A stretch of DNA of 36,105 nucleotides from Bacteroidales bacterium (GTDB lineage Bacteria; Bacteroidota; Bacteroidia; Bacteroidales; GCA-2748055), in contig JAIOZM010000041.1 in NCBI GenBank assembly GCA_021740585.1, positions 1 to 36,105 of the forward strand, given 5' to 3'. Every line of letters starts with the position of its first letter. Positions within the stretch are counted from its first letter, which is position 1. The notes under the pieces are model-generated. The model saw nothing but the letters and a program-made list of their open reading frames with translations. It was not told the DNA's origin and ran no database searches. Made by a program: the position numbers and the translations under genes. Below, one piece after another: positions 16,013 through 24,211 of the stretch.

Positions 16013-16678
16013 ATGATTGAAATTAAGTCGATGGTACAACCCTATAAGGTTGAAGAAGTAAGAAATCTCACAAATGCAGCTTATATTTTACGATTTCGAA
16101 AAAATGAAATTAGGTTCAAACCCGGGCAGCATTTAGTTGTTGGTCTTGAGAATACTAAGGGTGCAAGAGAGTATTCGATATACAGTGGAGTTGAAGAACC
16201 TTATTTAGAGATTTTAGTGCGCGAAGTTGAAGAAGGTGATGTAAGTAAAAAGCTACATAATTTATTTAAGGATGATCGTTTGAAAATCAATGGTCCTTAC
16301 GGCTTTTTTATGTACAATGCCAAGCCATTGGAAACCAAAAAATTCTTATTTATTGCCACAGGAACCGGCATTGCCCCTTTTCATAGTTTTGTAAGAACCT
16401 ATCCTGAGGCAAACTACAAAGTAATCCATGGAATACGAAAATGCGATGAGGCTTACGAAAGATCCCATTATAAAGAAGGTTCCTATGTTGCTTGTACTTC
16501 CAAAGATGAGAAAGGTGATTTCCATGGTCGCCTTACCGACTATCTAAAACAAACAGATTTAGATAAGGATCTGAATATTTATCTTTGCGGAAACAGCGAA
16601 ATGATTGTAGAGTCGATGCGAATACTAGAGCAAAAAGGCTTCGATAAATCACAGATGTTTACGGAAGTATATTTTTAA
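16013..16678 (+). CDS. Ferredoxin-NADP reductase-like FAD/NAD(P)-binding oxidoreductase
   Basis: This 221-residue single-chain flavoprotein has the FNR superfamily layout. The N-terminal FAD barrel has REYSIYSG (RxYS, about 62-69, binds FAD) and LHNLFKDDRLKINGPYGFF before the NAD(P) domain. The nucleotide-binding motif is ATGTGIAPFHSF near 115-126. A CGNSEM segment follows, and the chain ends MFTEVYF. The family moves electrons between NAD(P)H and ferredoxin, flavodoxin or a partner redox protein. There is no [2Fe-2S] domain or heme domain. It precedes mtaB by 74 bp. mtaB is an iron-sulfur enzyme that needs low-potential electrons, so a supply role is conceivable, but that is inference. Confidence 0.85.
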   Translation: MIEIKSMVQPYKVEEVRNLTNAAYILRFRKNEIRFKPGQHLVVGLENTKGAREYSIYSGVEEPYLEILVREVEEGDVSKKLHNLFKDDRLKINGPYGFFMYNAKPLETKKFLFIATGTGIAPFHSFVRTYPEANYKVIHGIRKCDEAYERSHYKEGSYVACTSKDEKGDFHGRLTDYLKQTDLDKDLNIYLCGNSEMIVESMRILEQKGFDKSQMFTEVYF

Positions 16679-16701
16679 TCTTGCCACATTAGTTTGCGAA
16701 A

Positions 16702-16733
16702 ATTGAATCTTTTGCAATTAAAGATTAATTTTG
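16702..16733 (+). promoter_or_regulatory. Candidate mtaB promoter
   Basis: ATTG (16702-16705) and TAATTTTG (16726-16733) are 20 bp apart. The second is a perfect TAnnTTTG match. The mtaB ATG follows 19 bp later, which leaves a short leader. Confidence 0.45.
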
Positions 16734-16752
16734 CATGCCCAAAAATTAATAA

Positions 16753-18024
16753 ATGAAAAAAGTTGCATTCAAAACCCTTGGTTGCAGGTTGAATCAGTTT
16801 GAAACGGATTCTCTTGTTACTCAATTCCATAATGCAGGCTATGAGGTTGTAGAATTTGGGAAAAAGGCAGACGTAAGCATTATAAACACTTGTACTGTTA
16901 CCAATTCCAGCGATCAGAAATCACGTAATTATATTAATCAGGCTTCGGGTTTGAGTCCGGATGGCATCACCGTTGTTTCCGGATGCATGGCAAATCATAA
17001 AAAGGAAATTCTGGAGAAACAAGAAAATATTACCTATGTTGTTGAGAACGAGCAAAAAAACGACATCTTCAATCTGGTCGATTCCCATTTCAAAGGAGAA
17101 TTAGTACATCCCGGGAATTTGAAAGCCGATGTGTTTGGTTTTGAAACCGTTGAAAAAAGTCTTCACACCCGAACCTCTATAAAAATTCAGGACGGTTGCG
17201 ATAATTTTTGCAGCTTTTGCATTATTCCAAGGGTTAGAGGACGTGCCATCTCACGACCTGCAGCAGATATTGTCGACAATGTTAAACGTGTGATTGACAA
17301 CGGTTTTAAAGAAATTGTTTTAACCGGGGTAAATATTTCAAGATACGAGTATGAGGGTCTGAGTTTCAAAAATATTGTTGAAAAAATAGTAGAGGTCGAA
17401 GGTGATTTCAGGGTACGGATTTCTTCCATCGAACCCGATAATTTCACGCCAGACTTCCCCGATCTCTTTCATCACCCTAAATTGAATCCACATTTGCATT
17501 TGTGTTTGCAAAGCGGATCTGACAACATATTGATGAAAATGCGCCGGATGTATTCGGTGAATTCATTTATGGGAATAGTTGAAAGTTTCAGAAAAGTTCA
17601 TCCAGATTTTAATTTTACCACCGATATAATTGTTGGATTTCCGGGAGAAACGGAGGAAGATTTTCAGCAAACACTAAATATTGCTTCCCGGGCAAAATTT
17701 TCACATATTCACACTTTCAGGTATTCTTTAAGAAACGGTACCAGGGCCGCCAGAATGGAAAATCAGATTCCCGGGAAGGTTAAAACCGAAAGAAGTGAGA
17801 AGTTGAGAATATTGTCGGAACAGCTCGAGAAAGAATATTTTAATTCCATGCTTCAGAAATCCCAAAGAGTGTTAATTGAAAATCCTGATAAAAATGGGTC
17901 TGCCTTCGGCTATGGCGAGCATTATATTCCCATTCAGATCGAAACAGCGGGTTTGGCAAAAAATGAGTTTTATCAGGTAAGCTTAAAAGAAATTAAGAAT
18001 AATAGAGTAATTGGCATAATTTGA
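16753..18024 (+). CDS. mtaB: tRNA t6A37 methylthiotransferase MtaB
   Basis: This 423-residue protein has the methylthiotransferase architecture. The N-terminal UPF0004 domain begins VAFKTLGCRLNQFETD and binds one 4Fe-4S cluster (Cys near 11, then NTCTVT and SGCMAN). The radical-SAM domain has its CxxxCxxC cluster at Cys149, Cys153 and Cys156 (CDNFCSFC). A C-terminal TRAM domain ends the protein. MtaB converts t6A37 to ms2t6A37 in tRNAs reading ANN codons. The GCRLNQ start and IIPRVRGRAIS after the cluster separate it from MiaB and RimO. It is likely transcribed from its own promoter. Confidence 0.93.
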   Translation: MKKVAFKTLGCRLNQFETDSLVTQFHNAGYEVVEFGKKADVSIINTCTVTNSSDQKSRNYINQASGLSPDGITVVSGCMANHKKEILEKQENITYVVENEQKNDIFNLVDSHFKGELVHPGNLKADVFGFETVEKSLHTRTSIKIQDGCDNFCSFCIIPRVRGRAISRPAADIVDNVKRVIDNGFKEIVLTGVNISRYEYEGLSFKNIVEKIVEVEGDFRVRISSIEPDNFTPDFPDLFHHPKLNPHLHLCLQSGSDNILMKMRRMYSVNSFMGIVESFRKVHPDFNFTTDIIVGFPGETEEDFQQTLNIASRAKFSHIHTFRYSLRNGTRAARMENQIPGKVKTERSEKLRILSEQLEKEYFNSMLQKSQRVLIENPDKNGSAFGYGEHYIPIQIETAGLAKNEFYQVSLKEIKNNRVIGII

Positions 18025-18055
18025 GATTTATCTTTCCTTCACCGGAAATCTCAAA
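18020..18055 (+). terminator. Stem-loop overlapping the mtaB stop codon
   Basis: TTTGAGATTT (18020-18029) and AAATCTCAAA (18046-18055) are perfect 10-bp complements around a 16-base loop, and the mtaB TGA is inside the left arm. The stem is AT-rich and the downstream TATTTCTT is a weak U tract, so termination would be modest. Confidence 0.4.
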
Positions 18056-18064
18056 TATTTCTTA

Positions 18065-18072
18065 TAGATTTG
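18065..18072 (+). promoter_or_regulatory. Possible -7 element of the S9 peptidase gene
   Basis: TAGATTTG matches TAnnTTTG fully and lies 37 bp before the ATG at 18110. No convincing TTG is at 19-20 bp upstream. Confidence 0.35.
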
Positions 18073-18109
18073 TTATCTAAGATTCTAAATCAATCTCAAT
18101 ACCAAAATA

Positions 18110-20236
18110 ATGAAGAATAAAATAGCTAATCTCAGTATGATTTTGGGTATCGTAAGTATACTCGGAACAGCATGTAAAAATGAAAATAATATGGTGGCTC
18201 CTGTAGCAAAAAAAGTGCCTCACGAATTGACTATTCACGATCACACAAGAATTGACAACTATTATTGGTTAAATAATCGTGAAGATTCAGCCGTAATTAA
18301 TTACCTGAATGAAGAAAATTCCTATAGGGAATCGGTAATGGAAAAGACGGCTCAATTTCAAGCTGACCTATTTGAAGAAATTGTTGGAAGAATTGAACAA
18401 ACAGATATGTCAGTTCCCTACTTTGTGAACGGATATTACTATTATTCAAGATACGAGGAAGGAAAAGAATATCCCATTTATTGCAGAAAAAAAGAATCTC
18501 TCGATTCAGCAGAAATCATTCTGCTCGATGTAAATATAATGGCAGAAGGACATCCTTATTATCAGGTCGGTGGACTTTCTGTTAGTCCCGACAACAAACT
18601 CATGACCTTCGGTGTGGACACGGTCAGCCGCAGGATTTACACTCTTTATGTGAAGAATCTGGAAACAGGTGAAATATTAAAAGATAAGATTGACATAACC
18701 ACAGGAAGTGTTGCCTGGGCAAATGATAACAAAACCTTTTTCTATACCCTTAAGGATCAACAAACCTTGCGATCAAATATTGTAATGAAACATATTTTGG
18801 GTGATGACATTTCCAAAGACAAACTAATTTTTAAGGAGGAGGATGAAACTTTTGTATGTGCAGCCTATAAAACGAAATCGAGAGATTATATTATGATCGG
18901 AAGTTTCGCAACTCTTTCTAACGAATACAGATTTTTAGATGCTAATACTCCTGATGGTGATTTTAAAATGATACAACCCAGAGTAAAAGAACTGGAATAC
19001 GGTGTTGATCATTATGGTGATAAATTTTACATCATGACCAACTGGGATGCGAAAAATTTCCGCTTAATGGAAACTCCGGTAAGTGCACCATCAATGGAAA
19101 ACTGGACAGAGGTAATTGGCCATCGCGAAGATGTTTATCTCGACGGGATTGAAATATTCAATAAATTCCTTGTCGTATCTGAGAGAAAAGACGGACTTGT
19201 AAACCTTCGTATTATGCCTTGGGATGGATCGGAAGAGCATTATCTGGATTTTGGCGAAGAAGCATATATGGCTTATATTTCAACCAACCCAGAATTCGAC
19301 ACCGAAATTCTTCGCTATGGATATACTTCCATGACAACTCCCAGCTCAACCTTTGATTATAATATGGTAAGTAAAGAAAAAGAGCTTTTAAAGCAACAAG
19401 CTGTGTTGGGTGGAATGTTTGACAAAGATAATTACGAAACAAAAAGGATTTATGCCACTGCTGAAGATGGCACAAAAATTCCTGTGTCTATCGTATATAA
19501 AAAAGGTATGAAGCTCAATGGTAAAAATCCATTTTTACTTTATGCTTATGGTTCTTATGGCATTACCATGGATCCAACATTTAGTTCGGTAAGGTTGTCG
19601 TTATTAGACAGAGGATTTATTTTTGCCATAGCACATATTCGGGGTGGACAGATTTATGGAAGACAATGGTATGAAGATGGAAAATTCCTGAAGAAGAAAA
19701 ATACATTTACCGATTATATCGATGTAGCAAAGTATCTCATTGCCGGGAAATACACTAATTCTGAACATTTATACGGCATGGGTGGAAGTGCAGGCGGACT
19801 TTTAATGGGTGCCGTTGTAAATATGGAACCTGAGCTATTCAAGGGTGTGATTGCTGCAGTTCCTTTTGTAGATGTGGTTACCACCATGCTCGATGAAAGC
19901 ATTCCGCTTACTACCGGAGAATACGACGAATGGGGAAATCCTAACGATAAAGTATATTATGATTATATGCTTTCCTATTCACCATACGACAATGTTGCGG
20001 CACAAGATTATCCAAATATGCTGGTAACAACCGGATTACACGATTCTCAGGTTCAATACTGGGAACCTGCAAAATGGGTAGCCAAATTAAGGGATATGAA
20101 AACCGATGATAATCTTCTATTGATGTATTGCAACATGGAAACCGGTCACGGTGGCGCTTCCGGAAGATTTGAACGATACAAGGAAACAGCTATGGAATAT
20201 GCCTTTATTTTTATGTTGGAGGGAATCGAGAAGTAG
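18110..20236 (+). CDS. S9A peptidase, oligopeptidase B-like, exported
   Basis: This 708-residue serine peptidase has an N-terminal seven-bladed propeller (about 60-430) and a C-terminal alpha/beta hydrolase. The catalytic triad can be placed: Ser560 in GGSAGG, Asp645 in GLHDSQV and His680 in TGHGG. The length and the sequence 'DHTRIDNYYWLNNREDSAVINYL' match oligopeptidase B (PtrB), which cuts short peptides after Lys/Arg. The start MKNKIANLSMILGIVSILGTAC looks like a signal sequence ending at a cysteine, but the residue at -3 is Gly, so lipidation is uncertain. The protein is probably periplasmic or outer-membrane anchored. It ends 20 bp before a strong terminator and is convergent with the head-GIN gene. 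Confidence 0.9.
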   Translation: MKNKIANLSMILGIVSILGTACKNENNMVAPVAKKVPHELTIHDHTRIDNYYWLNNREDSAVINYLNEENSYRESVMEKTAQFQADLFEEIVGRIEQTDMSVPYFVNGYYYYSRYEEGKEYPIYCRKKESLDSAEIILLDVNIMAEGHPYYQVGGLSVSPDNKLMTFGVDTVSRRIYTLYVKNLETGEILKDKIDITTGSVAWANDNKTFFYTLKDQQTLRSNIVMKHILGDDISKDKLIFKEEDETFVCAAYKTKSRDYIMIGSFATLSNEYRFLDANTPDGDFKMIQPRVKELEYGVDHYGDKFYIMTNWDAKNFRLMETPVSAPSMENWTEVIGHREDVYLDGIEIFNKFLVVSERKDGLVNLRIMPWDGSEEHYLDFGEEAYMAYISTNPEFDTEILRYGYTSMTTPSSTFDYNMVSKEKELLKQQAVLGGMFDKDNYETKRIYATAEDGTKIPVSIVYKKGMKLNGKNPFLLYAYGSYGITMDPTFSSVRLSLLDRGFIFAIAHIRGGQIYGRQWYEDGKFLKKKNTFTDYIDVAKYLIAGKYTNSEHLYGMGGSAGGLLMGAVVNMEPELFKGVIAAVPFVDVVTTMLDESIPLTTGEYDEWGNPNDKVYYDYMLSYSPYDNVAAQDYPNMLVTTGLHDSQVQYWEPAKWVAKLRDMKTDDNLLLMYCNMETGHGGASGRFERYKETAMEYAFIFMLEGIEK

Positions 20237-20256
20237 TTGATTCTGATAAAATTAAT

Positions 20257-20296
20257 AAAAAGTGGCTGTCTCAAAAGTGAGACAGCCACTTTTTTT
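20257..20296 (+). terminator. Strong intrinsic terminator after the S9 peptidase gene
   Basis: A perfect 16-bp stem runs from 20257-20272 to 20279-20294 around the loop AAAAGT. The core is GTGGCTGTCTC paired with GAGACAGCCAC. It runs into seven T (20290-20296). The A run on the left arm makes it able to work on the minus strand too, but the convergent gene ends 180 bp away. Confidence 0.9.
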
Positions 20297-20474
20297 ATTT
20301 ATGCCCTCTCATTCCATGCTTTCGTATTAGCAAAGATTCAATAAGCTTTAGTTAAAGTGATACTTTGTGCCTGAAAAAAAACTCCTGTGTTTTTAAGTCT
20401 CTGATAAGAAGGGGATCGTGCTTTCAAAACAATAATAAAATACTGGAAAAAGAAATGACTTCCTGCTTTTCTTG

Positions 20475-21197
20475 CTAATCTCCTGAAATACTACCCGCAC
20501 TGGATTTATTGAGTGATTTGGTTTGCGGATTGCCTTGATATTTTATACTGCCAGCACTTGAAGCGTCAGCTATCAGCTCTCCATAAACAAAAACAGAAGC
20601 GTTTCCCGCCGAAGACACATCGATATTACAATTGCGTACTTTTAAAGAAAAAGCATTTAAATCGCCTGCGCTGGAGACATTAACCCGCATATTTTCAGCT
20701 TCACCTGAGAGATCGGCATTCCCGCTGCTGCTTACTTCAACATCAATATCTTCAGCGATAAGATCGACCTCCATATTTCCGGCACTGCTTACTTCTATAA
20801 ATAATTCGCTGGTTTTTAAGGTTTCAATCCCTATTATACGTGAAGCACTCGAAGCTTCCAGATGGTCAATATCGCCGGCCTTCACATAAATTTCCTTGCT
20901 TTCGGCATTTCGAATATTTTTGCTGGTTTTAATCTTTAGTATCCCACCTTCCACATAGCACTCAATGTATTCATGAAGATTCTCATCAGCCAATACTTCG
21001 ACCTCATTACTCATTTCACCAAATTCAACAAAGACTTTCAATCCTGCGGCAGCATCAATCCCATGAAAATCTTTAACGGTTCTCATTTCTGAAATTACAT
21101 TCCCATTGCCGGAAATTCCATTATCCATAAAGTCATAACAAGATTGTAGGGAAAGGAATAGGGTAAGAAGAGGCACTAAAAATAATCTGTATCTCAT
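20475..21197 (-). CDS. Head-GIN (DUF2807) domain lipoprotein
   Basis: This 240-residue protein has a lipoprotein-type signal peptide (LFLVPLLTLFLSLQSC, predicted lipidated Cys about 20). The rest is a right-handed beta-helix of the DUF2807 type, made of short repeating turns with the phrase (V)SSAGN/D seen six or seven times between about 135 and 235 (for example 'IEVSSAGNMEVDL' and 'NVSSAGDLNAFSL'). This is a common secreted or outer-membrane family in Bacteroidota with unknown biochemical role; the name auto-transporter adhesin head comes from structural similarity only. TAAGTTTG on the minus strand at 21239-21246, about 42 bp before the ATG, is a likely -7 element. Confidence 0.88.
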   Translation of the reverse strand: MRYRLFLVPLLTLFLSLQSCYDFMDNGISGNGNVISEMRTVKDFHGIDAAAGLKVFVEFGEMSNEVEVLADENLHEYIECYVEGGILKIKTSKNIRNAESKEIYVKAGDIDHLEASSASRIIGIETLKTSELFIEVSSAGNMEVDLIAEDIDVEVSSSGNADLSGEAENMRVNVSSAGDLNAFSLKVRNCNIDVSSAGNASVFVYGELIADASSAGSIKYQGNPQTKSLNKSSAGSISGD

Positions 21198-21238
21198 GAT
21201 CTTAAATTTTAATATATGAATTAATGGAAAGCAAGTTA

Positions 21239-21246
21239 CAAACTTA
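21239..21246 (-). promoter_or_regulatory. Candidate -7 element of the head-GIN gene
   Basis: The minus strand reads TAAGTTTG, a full match to TAnnTTTG, about 40 bp upstream of the start at 21197. Confidence 0.4.
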
Positions 21247-21318
21247 TTTAAAAGTAGAATAATTTGTAAGAAATAATTTGGTGATACAATAATAAAAAAC
21301 TTTAAAGCAGAGTCTCCT

Positions 21319-22512
21319 CTACTCCACTTTTAAAACAAGACCTTTGAGATATTCTCCCTCAGGATGATAGATACTTACCGGATGATCGGAAGGTTGGGAC
21401 AGCTGATTGAGAATACTTACTTTCCTGCCTGTATTAGCTGCAGCTGCAAAAACTGACTTTCTGAAATTCTCTCTGCTTACCACCTGGGAACAACTAAAAG
21501 TAAATAGAATTCCGCCCGGCTCAATAATTTCGAATGCTCTTCGATTTAACTTCTTATATCCCTGCAATGCATTGCTAAGCACATTTTGGTGTTTTGCGAA
21601 GGCTGGGGGATCGAGGATGATGAGATCGTATTTTTCTCTGGGATTGGTTAGAAAATACGAAGCATCTTCAGCAAAAGACTGATGTATTTTAGTTCCGGGG
21701 AAATTTAGCTGAATATTTCTGTCGCTAAGTTCTGTTGCTTTCTTTGAAGAATCGACGGTATGAACCAGTGAAGCACCTCCGTGAAGTGCATAGACAGAAA
21801 ATCCACCGGTATAGGCGAACATATTAAGGACTTTCTTGCCCATGGCATATTCTCCAAGAAGTTTCCGGTTTTCACGCTGATCGATGAAGAATCCGGTTTT
21901 CTGACCATCAACCCAATCAATTTCAAATGAATTGGAATTTTCCTGTACGATATTTGACAAAGGCTTCCCAAAAACCAGTTGATTTTCAGTTTGAAGGTCA
22001 GCTTTAAAAGGAAGGGTTGTTGAACTTTTATCGTAAATACAACTCAATCTGTCGCCGGCAACTTTCTTTAAAGCTTGAGCAATTATCTCAATATTCCTGT
22101 ACATCCCAATGCTGTGCATCTGAATTACAGCTGTGCCATTATAAAAGTCGATTATCAATCCGGGAAGTCCATCCCCTTCCGCGTTTACCCATCTGAATAC
22201 ATTGGTAATTGCTGAGTTTACCAGCCCCACCTCTATCCTCAGCTTCCAGGCAGCCTCTATACGCCTGATAAAAAAAGAGTCGAAATCTTCATTGGCATCG
22301 AAACTCAGAATTCGCACGGCAATGGAGCTTTTCTGAAAATGACCAAAGCCAAGAATTTCATCCTTATTATTAAAAACTTCCACCAGATCACCCTCGGAAG
22401 GATCGCCATGAATTTTTTTGATAGCCCCGCTAAAAACCCATGGATGCAAACGCATCATAGACTGATCTTTACCCGATTTAAGAATTATTTTAGACCGTTC
22501 CATGAGCTTCAA
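21319..22512 (-). CDS. rlmI: RlmI-like class I SAM-dependent rRNA methyltransferase
   Basis: This 397-residue protein has an N-terminal PUA RNA-binding domain (about 1-80, with LHPWVFSGAI), a linker domain, and a Rossmann methyltransferase with SAM motif I VLNMFAYTGGFSVYAL and the motif IV-type LIILDPPAFAK. The final SCSQVV holds a cysteine in the position used by m5C enzymes. RlmI methylates C1962 of 23S rRNA in E. coli, and this family (COG1092) is uniform in layout. The start overlaps the exonuclease gene by 23 bp; an ATG at 22503 (protein MERSKII) is equally good. It is the last gene of the DUF5063 - exonuclease - rlmI set. Confidence 0.88.
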   Translation of the reverse strand: MKLMERSKIILKSGKDQSMMRLHPWVFSGAIKKIHGDPSEGDLVEVFNNKDEILGFGHFQKSSIAVRILSFDANEDFDSFFIRRIEAAWKLRIEVGLVNSAITNVFRWVNAEGDGLPGLIIDFYNGTAVIQMHSIGMYRNIEIIAQALKKVAGDRLSCIYDKSSTTLPFKADLQTENQLVFGKPLSNIVQENSNSFEIDWVDGQKTGFFIDQRENRKLLGEYAMGKKVLNMFAYTGGFSVYALHGGASLVHTVDSSKKATELSDRNIQLNFPGTKIHQSFAEDASYFLTNPREKYDLIILDPPAFAKHQNVLSNALQGYKKLNRRAFEIIEPGGILFTFSCSQVVSRENFRKSVFAAAANTGRKVSILNQLSQPSDHPVSIYHPEGEYLKGLVLKVE

Positions 22513-23200
22513 CTTTTAAAAGTTTATTATAAATTTCGAGTCCTACCCAGGCATCTGTGGCAGCATAATTGGCCTGAGCCTCAGTAAGTTTTAATGCTTC
22601 CCAGTTTGATAATTGCTGTCCTTTGGAAACACGGAAGCCAAGAATAATAGCGGTAAGTTTCTTTAGACTATTATCTTCAATTCCAAAATCATCAGTTAAT
22701 TGCTGCAGTTCAATAAAACCCTGCGGTTTAAAGTTTTTTAGTTGTTTTAAGCGTGAAATATCGTCATTAATGGAAATCCCTGCTTTAATTATGGAAGGAT
22801 TTTCGAATAAATCGATGATAGATTTTTGAAATCCGGTTAAATTTATTCGAAAGAGAAAAACTTCATTTTCAGTAGCAATTTGAATAAGGCTAACTCCGAA
22901 TTGCTGATTCTTTTTAAAACTGGGCCTCGATTCGGTGTCGAATCCTATAACAGAAGATTTTCGTATTATTTTTATGCAATCATTAACAGCAGCCGGATCC
23001 TCAACAATCGTAATTTTTCCCGGATAAGCTTTAATTTCCAACAGATTAAGGTCTTCCGTAGATATTTCAGAAACACAATTTCCGTTTAATTTATTAGTCC
23101 GCTTGCTGCCTTTTTGAAATGAACCAGTCGTCGGTATCGATATCTCTACCTCCGTGCTTTTGATGGAAGACTGAGTCCATTTTTTCCAGAATTTCAACAT
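22490..23200 (-). CDS. DEDDy-type 3'-5' exonuclease domain protein
   Basis: This protein of up to 236 residues has an RNase D / WRN-type exonuclease domain at about 55-230. Motif I is GFDTESRP (DxE), motif II AGISINDDISRL, and motif III YAATDAWVGLEIY, giving the DEDDy set. There is no HRDC or helicase domain, so it is a stand-alone exonuclease. The only ATG in frame is at 23200, which overlaps the DUF5063 gene by 107 bp and adds about 44 residues before the conserved start ISTEDLNLLEIKAYPGKI. No ATG, GTG or TTG lies between the DUF5063 stop and that region, so the overlap seems real unless a rare start (ATT/ATA) is used. It is probably translationally coupled to its neighbours. Confidence 0.85.
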   Translation of the reverse strand: MLKFWKKWTQSSIKSTEVEISIPTTGSFQKGSKRTNKLNGNCVSEISTEDLNLLEIKAYPGKITIVEDPAAVNDCIKIIRKSSVIGFDTESRPSFKKNQQFGVSLIQIATENEVFLFRINLTGFQKSIIDLFENPSIIKAGISINDDISRLKQLKNFKPQGFIELQQLTDDFGIEDNSLKKLTAIILGFRVSKGQQLSNWEALKLTEAQANYAATDAWVGLEIYNKLLKVEAHGTV

Positions 23201-23711
23201 CCCTAGTATAGCTTTTATGTAAGTTTAAGCTGGCTCGCAATAATTTTGTTCCCCAGTAATTTTCAAAATTCACCATGCATTCCCACAATGCCTCATTCAT
23301 AACCTCCTTGTTCCCCACTCTGAAATTTTCGAGAAAGTCTTTAATATCCTGATAAATATCCGATAAATCCTCTGAAAGTTCCCTGCTTATTATTTCCAGA
23401 CGATCGTATTCGGTATCTTCCGGAATATCAAGGTATTCGTTCTGGGAGGCTAAATTAGTATAAATTTTTTGATAAACTCCTGACCATTCCTCTTCAGTAA
23501 CATGTTTCTGATTCCCGGAATCAAACTCAGGTTCATTCGCTGGCAGGGCAATAATCTTAGCATACAAAAGAGGCAGAATCTGAAGAACTTTCAAGGTAAA
23601 GTCTCTTCTCTCCTCAGGCAAATCGGCTTCCAGAAGGTCGGTAAAATCCTTAGACGTTTTCACAAAATCCAGAACCTCAGACGAATAAACAAAATCGTGA
23701 ATGTTTTGCAT
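23094..23711 (-). CDS. DUF5063 domain-containing protein
   Basis: This 205-residue helical acidic protein belongs to DUF5063, a Bacteroidota family of unknown function. It ends with 'HGGRDIDTDDWFISKRQQAD'. I chose ATG 23711 (protein MQNIHDFVYSSEVLDFV) and not the longer ATG at 23828. A perfect -7 element (TACCTTTG) lies at 23730-23737, inside the extra stretch, and the extra 39 residues look like translated leader rather than protein. The three-gene order DUF5063 - 3'-5' exonuclease - RlmI-type methyltransferase recurs in other Bacteroidota by my recollection, which suggests a nucleic-acid-related role. No catalytic motif is visible. Confidence 0.82.
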   Translation of the reverse strand: MQNIHDFVYSSEVLDFVKTSKDFTDLLEADLPEERRDFTLKVLQILPLLYAKIIALPANEPEFDSGNQKHVTEEEWSGVYQKIYTNLASQNEYLDIPEDTEYDRLEIISRELSEDLSDIYQDIKDFLENFRVGNKEVMNEALWECMVNFENYWGTKLLRASLNLHKSYTRDVEILEKMDSVFHQKHGGRDIDTDDWFISKRQQAD

Positions 23712-23729
23712 AGAATAATTTTCTGCTGA

Positions 23730-23737
23730 CAAAGGTA
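23730..23737 (-). promoter_or_regulatory. Promoter -7 element of the DUF5063 operon
   Basis: The minus strand reads TACCTTTG, a perfect TAnnTTTG, 18 bases before the chosen ATG. It is embedded in 19 bases (23730-23748) that are identical to those in front of mutS2 (12192-12210), at the same distance from the start codon. Confidence 0.5.
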
Positions 23738-24075
23738 GAAAAAAGAATAATAGAATGAAAGATGTAAAAGCTGATGCTTGGTTGATGAAATCCCTCCATT
23801 CAAGGCCAGGTACAGCAATGAAAACCATGAAGCTAAGAATCTGTAATGGAATAAAAAACCAATTTTTGAAGAGTAGCTATCTATGGGGCAGGTAATAATT
23901 AACAGTATGGGAAGTGATCTGCAATCTAAAGCCTGAGTTTATATTCACCTCATTGTAATGAGTGTCAATACGTTTGTTCATCCTTAGTATAATTCTTTCA
24001 ACCCCTCAAATTGAAGCTTTATAGAATTAATATATTTTTAACATTTTAAGTTTATTTAGATTGAATTAATATAAA

Positions 24076-24083
24076 TATATTTG
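24076..24083 (+). promoter_or_regulatory. Candidate -7 element of the T9SS protein gene
   Basis: TATATTTG matches TAnnTTTG. It would give a leader of about 120 bases that starts just before the palindrome at 24097. The AT-rich background lowers confidence. Confidence 0.3.
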
Positions 24084-24096
24084 ATTAAATATAAAC

Positions 24097-24113
24097 TTCA
24101 ATACAATATTGAA
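24097..24113. promoter_or_regulatory. 17-bp palindrome TTCAATACAATATTGAA, possible operator
   Basis: The arms TTCAATA and TATTGAA are perfect complements around CAA. The right 13 bases (ATACAATATTGAA) occur again upstream of tex at 13451-13463. The position between the candidate -7 element and the ATG fits an operator, but the regulator is unknown. Confidence 0.35.
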
Positions 24114-24211
24114 TTTTTGGACTTTACCTGGCAAATTTTTCTTTAAAAAGTACGCAATAATGAATATGCTATCCTGATGATTTATTAGCTACCTTAAAAC
24201 GATTAGATATC

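Larger units (their letters stand above)
23829..24211. other. Divergent AT-rich intergenic region
   Basis: From the chosen start at 23711 the region between divergent genes is about 500 bp; this part holds no ORF worth calling. It contains a candidate -7 element (24076-24083) and a 17-bp palindrome (24097-24113) on the side of the T9SS gene. The rest shows no structure that I can support. Confidence 0.55.

Noticed and set aside
23712..23828. Longer DUF5063 start at 23828
   Set aside because: A perfect -7 promoter element lies inside the extra stretch, and the added hydrophobic residues do not form a convincing signal peptide with a cleavage site.
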